From Candidatus Obscuribacter sp. (lineage in GTDB: Bacteria > Cyanobacteriota > Vampirovibrionia > Obscuribacterales > Obscuribacteraceae): 64,000 nt of DNA. The notes under the pieces are model-generated. The model worked only from the letters and a program-made list of their open reading frames with translations. It was not told the origin of the DNA and did no database searches. This document shows positions 61,812 to 64,000 of the stretch, piece after piece; the stretch's first letter is position 1, and each line of letters opens with the position of its first letter. The stretch covers positions 2,666,001 to 2,730,000 of the forward strand of contig JADJQZ010000001.1 in assembly GCA_016712465.1 (NCBI GenBank). Reading direction: 5' to 3'. The position numbers were made by a program, and so were the translations under genes.

Positions 61812-63212
61812 TTACATAGTAGCCATACTGGGGCCGGAGCCGCCCTTCTTCAGGCAAATTTCCAGCTTGTTTCTGGCGTCGATGAGATTTGGATTGAGCA
61901 TTATAGCTTGTTTGAAAGCTGCCGAGGCGCCTGCGAAGTCTTTCATCTGGTACATGGCCAGACCCATGCCGTAGTGGGCTGATGCCATCTGTGGTGCCAG
62001 GAAAATAGCCTGTTCAAACTGGCGGATTGCGCCTTCATAGTCGCCGCTCTGGGAGTACATGGAGGCTAGATTGTTGTGAGCCACGGCCATGTTGGGATTT
62101 ATGGCTATGGCTTGCTGGAAGCATTTCTTCGCTTCCTGATTTTTGCCTGCCGAGGCATAAATATTGCCCAGATTGAAGGCTGAAGCCGAGTCTTTGCCGT
62201 CTAGCTGCAAGGCACGGGAAAAGGCTTGGATGGCGTCTTTGGGTTTGCCCCGGTATTGATAGACCAGACCGAGATTGGCAAAAATACTGGCTTTCTGTGG
62301 TGACTGGCGGGCTGCTATTTCAAGCTCCCGCTGGGCCAGGAAGAAGTTACTGGTGGCCATACCGGTGCGCCCGAGAAGTTCATGGGCTTCCGCTAGATCA
62401 GGTGCTACGGCAAGCAGTGTGCGCAGTTCGCGACCGGCATCCTGCATGCGCCCTACCTGCATGAGCGCTTCCGCTCTGGCAAGACCGGCGACAATTTCCG
62501 GTCTCAGCTTGGGTGCCAGTTTTCCTGCACTATCGGCTGTTTTGGCCAGACCGCCGCCTATTGTTACATCCCGGTTCAATTCTTCTAACTGTTTGACCAC
62601 CCGCTGGTTGTCTCCCAGTTTTTCAAAGACCCTGGCCAGATTGGAATGTGCCGATGAAAGTTCCAACTGCAGAGCCGATACTTCTATCATCAAGGTGGAA
62701 GCTTCGTTTATGAGCCCCTCATTCTTCTTCTTCTCGATGGCTGCATAAACGCCGGCAAGTTTTGACCGGGAAAGAAGGATGGCTTGCTTGAACTGTCCTT
62801 CTGCTTCCGGCATGACGCCCATTTCGGCGTAGATGATGCCGAGGCGGTTGTGCAAGCTGGGATTGGCCGGATCTTTCTCCAGCGCTTGATTGATCGAGGC
62901 TACGGCCTGATCGACGATTTTTACTTCACAGGAGGGATTGGCCGGCGGCGCGGCGGCAGCGGTCATCCTGGGTGTGAGACCGGCACTGGCTGCTTTATCT
63001 TGATGGATGAGAGGCAGACCGGAGAGGAACTTGCTTGTATTCTGGCTGACCAGGGCCGCCAGGCTGTGGGCCTGAGGGGTGTCTTTGAAGACGAAATAAA
63101 CCCCCGGTATGCCGACCACCAGGGTGCCTGCCACAAACAGGGTTAAGAGCACCCGGTTCGCCCGACGGGAACCAGAATGAAGTGATTTAGCGATTTGACT
63201 AGTACTAGCCAA
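61812..63212 (-). CDS. membrane-anchored TPR protein
   Basis: A 466-residue protein starting at TTG 63212 with a weak RBS; no earlier ATG is available. One transmembrane helix lies at residues ~20-45 (VLLTLFVAGTLVVGIPGVYF), with no cleavage site, so it is probably anchored with the rest outside. About nine TPR or TPR-like units follow in two blocks (~105-230 and ~255-455), e.g. AEAHELLGRTGMATSNFFLA, then ASAFNLGNIYASAGKNQEAK, then MASAHYGMGLAMYQMKDFAG. The spacer 60-100 is Pro/Ala-rich. It is followed by aroK after 19 bp. Likely an envelope scaffold; function is unknown. Confidence 0.75.
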   Translation of the reverse strand: MASTSQIAKSLHSGSRRANRVLLTLFVAGTLVVGIPGVYFVFKDTPQAHSLAALVSQNTSKFLSGLPLIHQDKAASAGLTPRMTAAAAPPANPSCEVKIVDQAVASINQALEKDPANPSLHNRLGIIYAEMGVMPEAEGQFKQAILLSRSKLAGVYAAIEKKKNEGLINEASTLMIEVSALQLELSSAHSNLARVFEKLGDNQRVVKQLEELNRDVTIGGGLAKTADSAGKLAPKLRPEIVAGLARAEALMQVGRMQDAGRELRTLLAVAPDLAEAHELLGRTGMATSNFFLAQRELEIAARQSPQKASIFANLGLVYQYRGKPKDAIQAFSRALQLDGKDSASAFNLGNIYASAGKNQEAKKCFQQAIAINPNMAVAHNNLASMYSQSGDYEGAIRQFEQAIFLAPQMASAHYGMGLAMYQMKDFAGASAAFKQAIMLNPNLIDARNKLEICLKKGGSGPSMATM

Positions 63213-63392
63213 AGATGTTCTCGCTTGACGCCAGGGATGTATTCAATAGGTCCAGATTAAGCTTGGCACATGCCCGAGTCAATACGGGTTTTTACGCAGC
63301 AGGCCGGAGCAAATAGACAAAGGTAAATTAGACGTCTCTTATTAATACGTCAGAAAGAGAACAGTGACATGCCGATAATGAACTTTCTTCCG

Positions 63393-64000
63393 CTATTTGC
63401 CTTTTACGTAGAGGATTATCATGCCCAGGATGCCGATAACAAAGTTGGGCAACCAGGCCGCCACAATGGGCGGAATGCGTCCGGCATCGCCTAAAGCGCC
63501 CGATGACGACTGCAAGACGTAATAGAGGAAGACCACCACGGCTGAATAAATAAGACCCAGGTTGGACCTCGACCTTCTTGCCAGAAGTCCCAGAGGCGCT
63601 CCTGCCAGGGCTACGATCAGACAGGCCAGTGGTTGCGAGAACTTCTGGTAGTAACGCACCAACAGATCATTGGTCTGTCCGTTTGAGGCTTTGAGAAGCT
63701 CCAGATAATGCCCCAGCTCAAGCATATTCATTTCTTTGGGGGAAATTTTGCCTGTGTCGAGAACTTTCTGCACCGTACCCAGACCGGGTATGACCAGTTT
63801 GTCGAATTGCAGCACCCGGGTTATGTCCGAGTCGCCGGCCAGCACATAGGTGCGTCCCTTTTCCAGGACCCACTCGCCGTTGTTCCAGAGACCGGAAGTG
63901 GCGGCAATGATCTGCACCAGTTTGTCCCGGGTGAAGTCGAGCACAATGATATTGCTCAAGTACTTGCCGCTGTAATAACCCACATAGAACATGCGGTTAA
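63393..64000 (-). CDS. LptF/LptG-family permease, N-terminus outside window
   Basis: The stop is at 63393 and the frame is open through the right edge, so about the last 200 residues of a usual ~360-390 are present. Residues read NRMFYVGYYS near the edge, then a beta-rich periplasmic section (GKYLSNIIVLDFTRDKLVQI, then NNGEWVLEKGRTYVLAGD), then LKASNGQTNDLLVRYYQKFS. The C-terminus has three membrane helices (LACLIVALAGAPLGLLA, then LGLIYSAVVVFLYYVLQ, then FVIGILGMIILYVKG). This is the YjgP/YjgQ (LptF/LptG) family, which extracts lipopolysaccharide from the inner membrane. It supports a diderm envelope. F versus G cannot be decided. Confidence 0.88.
   Translation of the reverse strand, partial: NRMFYVGYYSGKYLSNIIVLDFTRDKLVQIIAATSGLWNNGEWVLEKGRTYVLAGDSDITRVLQFDKLVIPGLGTVQKVLDTGKISPKEMNMLELGHYLELLKASNGQTNDLLVRYYQKFSQPLACLIVALAGAPLGLLARRSRSNLGLIYSAVVVFLYYVLQSSSGALGDAGRIPPIVAAWLPNFVIGILGMIILYVKGK

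Overview
The window looks like chromosome of a diderm (Gram-negative) bacterium of moderate GC content. It encodes an LptF/LptG-type lipopolysaccharide permease and a CsgG-like protein, so an outer membrane is expected. It also carries MurT, tandem Ser/Thr kinases with TPR tails, a Tad/Flp pilus locus and at least seven secreted or membrane TPR proteins. My best guess, by inference only, is a non-photosynthetic cyanobacterial relative (Melainabacteria/Vampirovibrionia, Obscuribacter-like). No rRNA, tRNA, CRISPR array, insertion sequence or prophage was recognised.

Layout. 1-5.8 kb (minus): alaS, an RNase HI-family gene, a secreted protein, a CsgG-like protein and a TPR protein read as one likely operon. 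6-9.2 kb (plus): nadK, murT and a TPR lipid-envelope candidate. 9.3-11 kb: an acidic protein with three EF-hand-like repeats. 11.2-18.8 kb (minus): the Tad/Flp pilus locus (flp, tadE-like, cpaB/rcpC, tadG-like, tadZ, tadA, tadB, tadC) behind a possible Fur-type box. 19.7-23.8 kb: two receptor-like Ser/Thr kinases. 23.8-29 kb (minus): a TPR protein, deoC and carB. 29-33.7 kb: an alpha/beta hydrolase, a gamma carbonic anhydrase, a small unknown gene and mutS2. 33.8-41.8 kb: two very large unrecognised proteins (1690 and 924 residues), then a family 2 glycosyltransferase.

42.7-48.8 kb is an accessory island. It holds a polymorphic-toxin-like gene whose papain/C39-like domain is split by one in-frame TGA, an adjacent small immunity candidate, a zinc-ribbon protein broken at a G homopolymer, a gene remnant, and a DUF4143-type AAA ATPase preceded by four 22-bp tandem repeats that overlap an extended -10 promoter. 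The core genome resumes at 48.8 kb with an inositol monophosphatase. ileS follows, and its leader has all the parts of a ribosome-mediated attenuator: a 12-codon leader peptide with five Ile codons, an antiterminator segment and an intrinsic terminator. This is the most interesting signal in the window.

52.9-64 kb: a PotC-like permease, a YgfZ-TPR fusion next to an A-type Fe-S carrier, a Nudix hydrolase, TPR proteins, a lysozyme-like candidate, aroK/aroQ and a truncated lptF/lptG. Several genes appear without their usual partners (carB without carA, murT without gatD, potC without potABD, tad genes without a secretin). The partners are presumably elsewhere in the genome.
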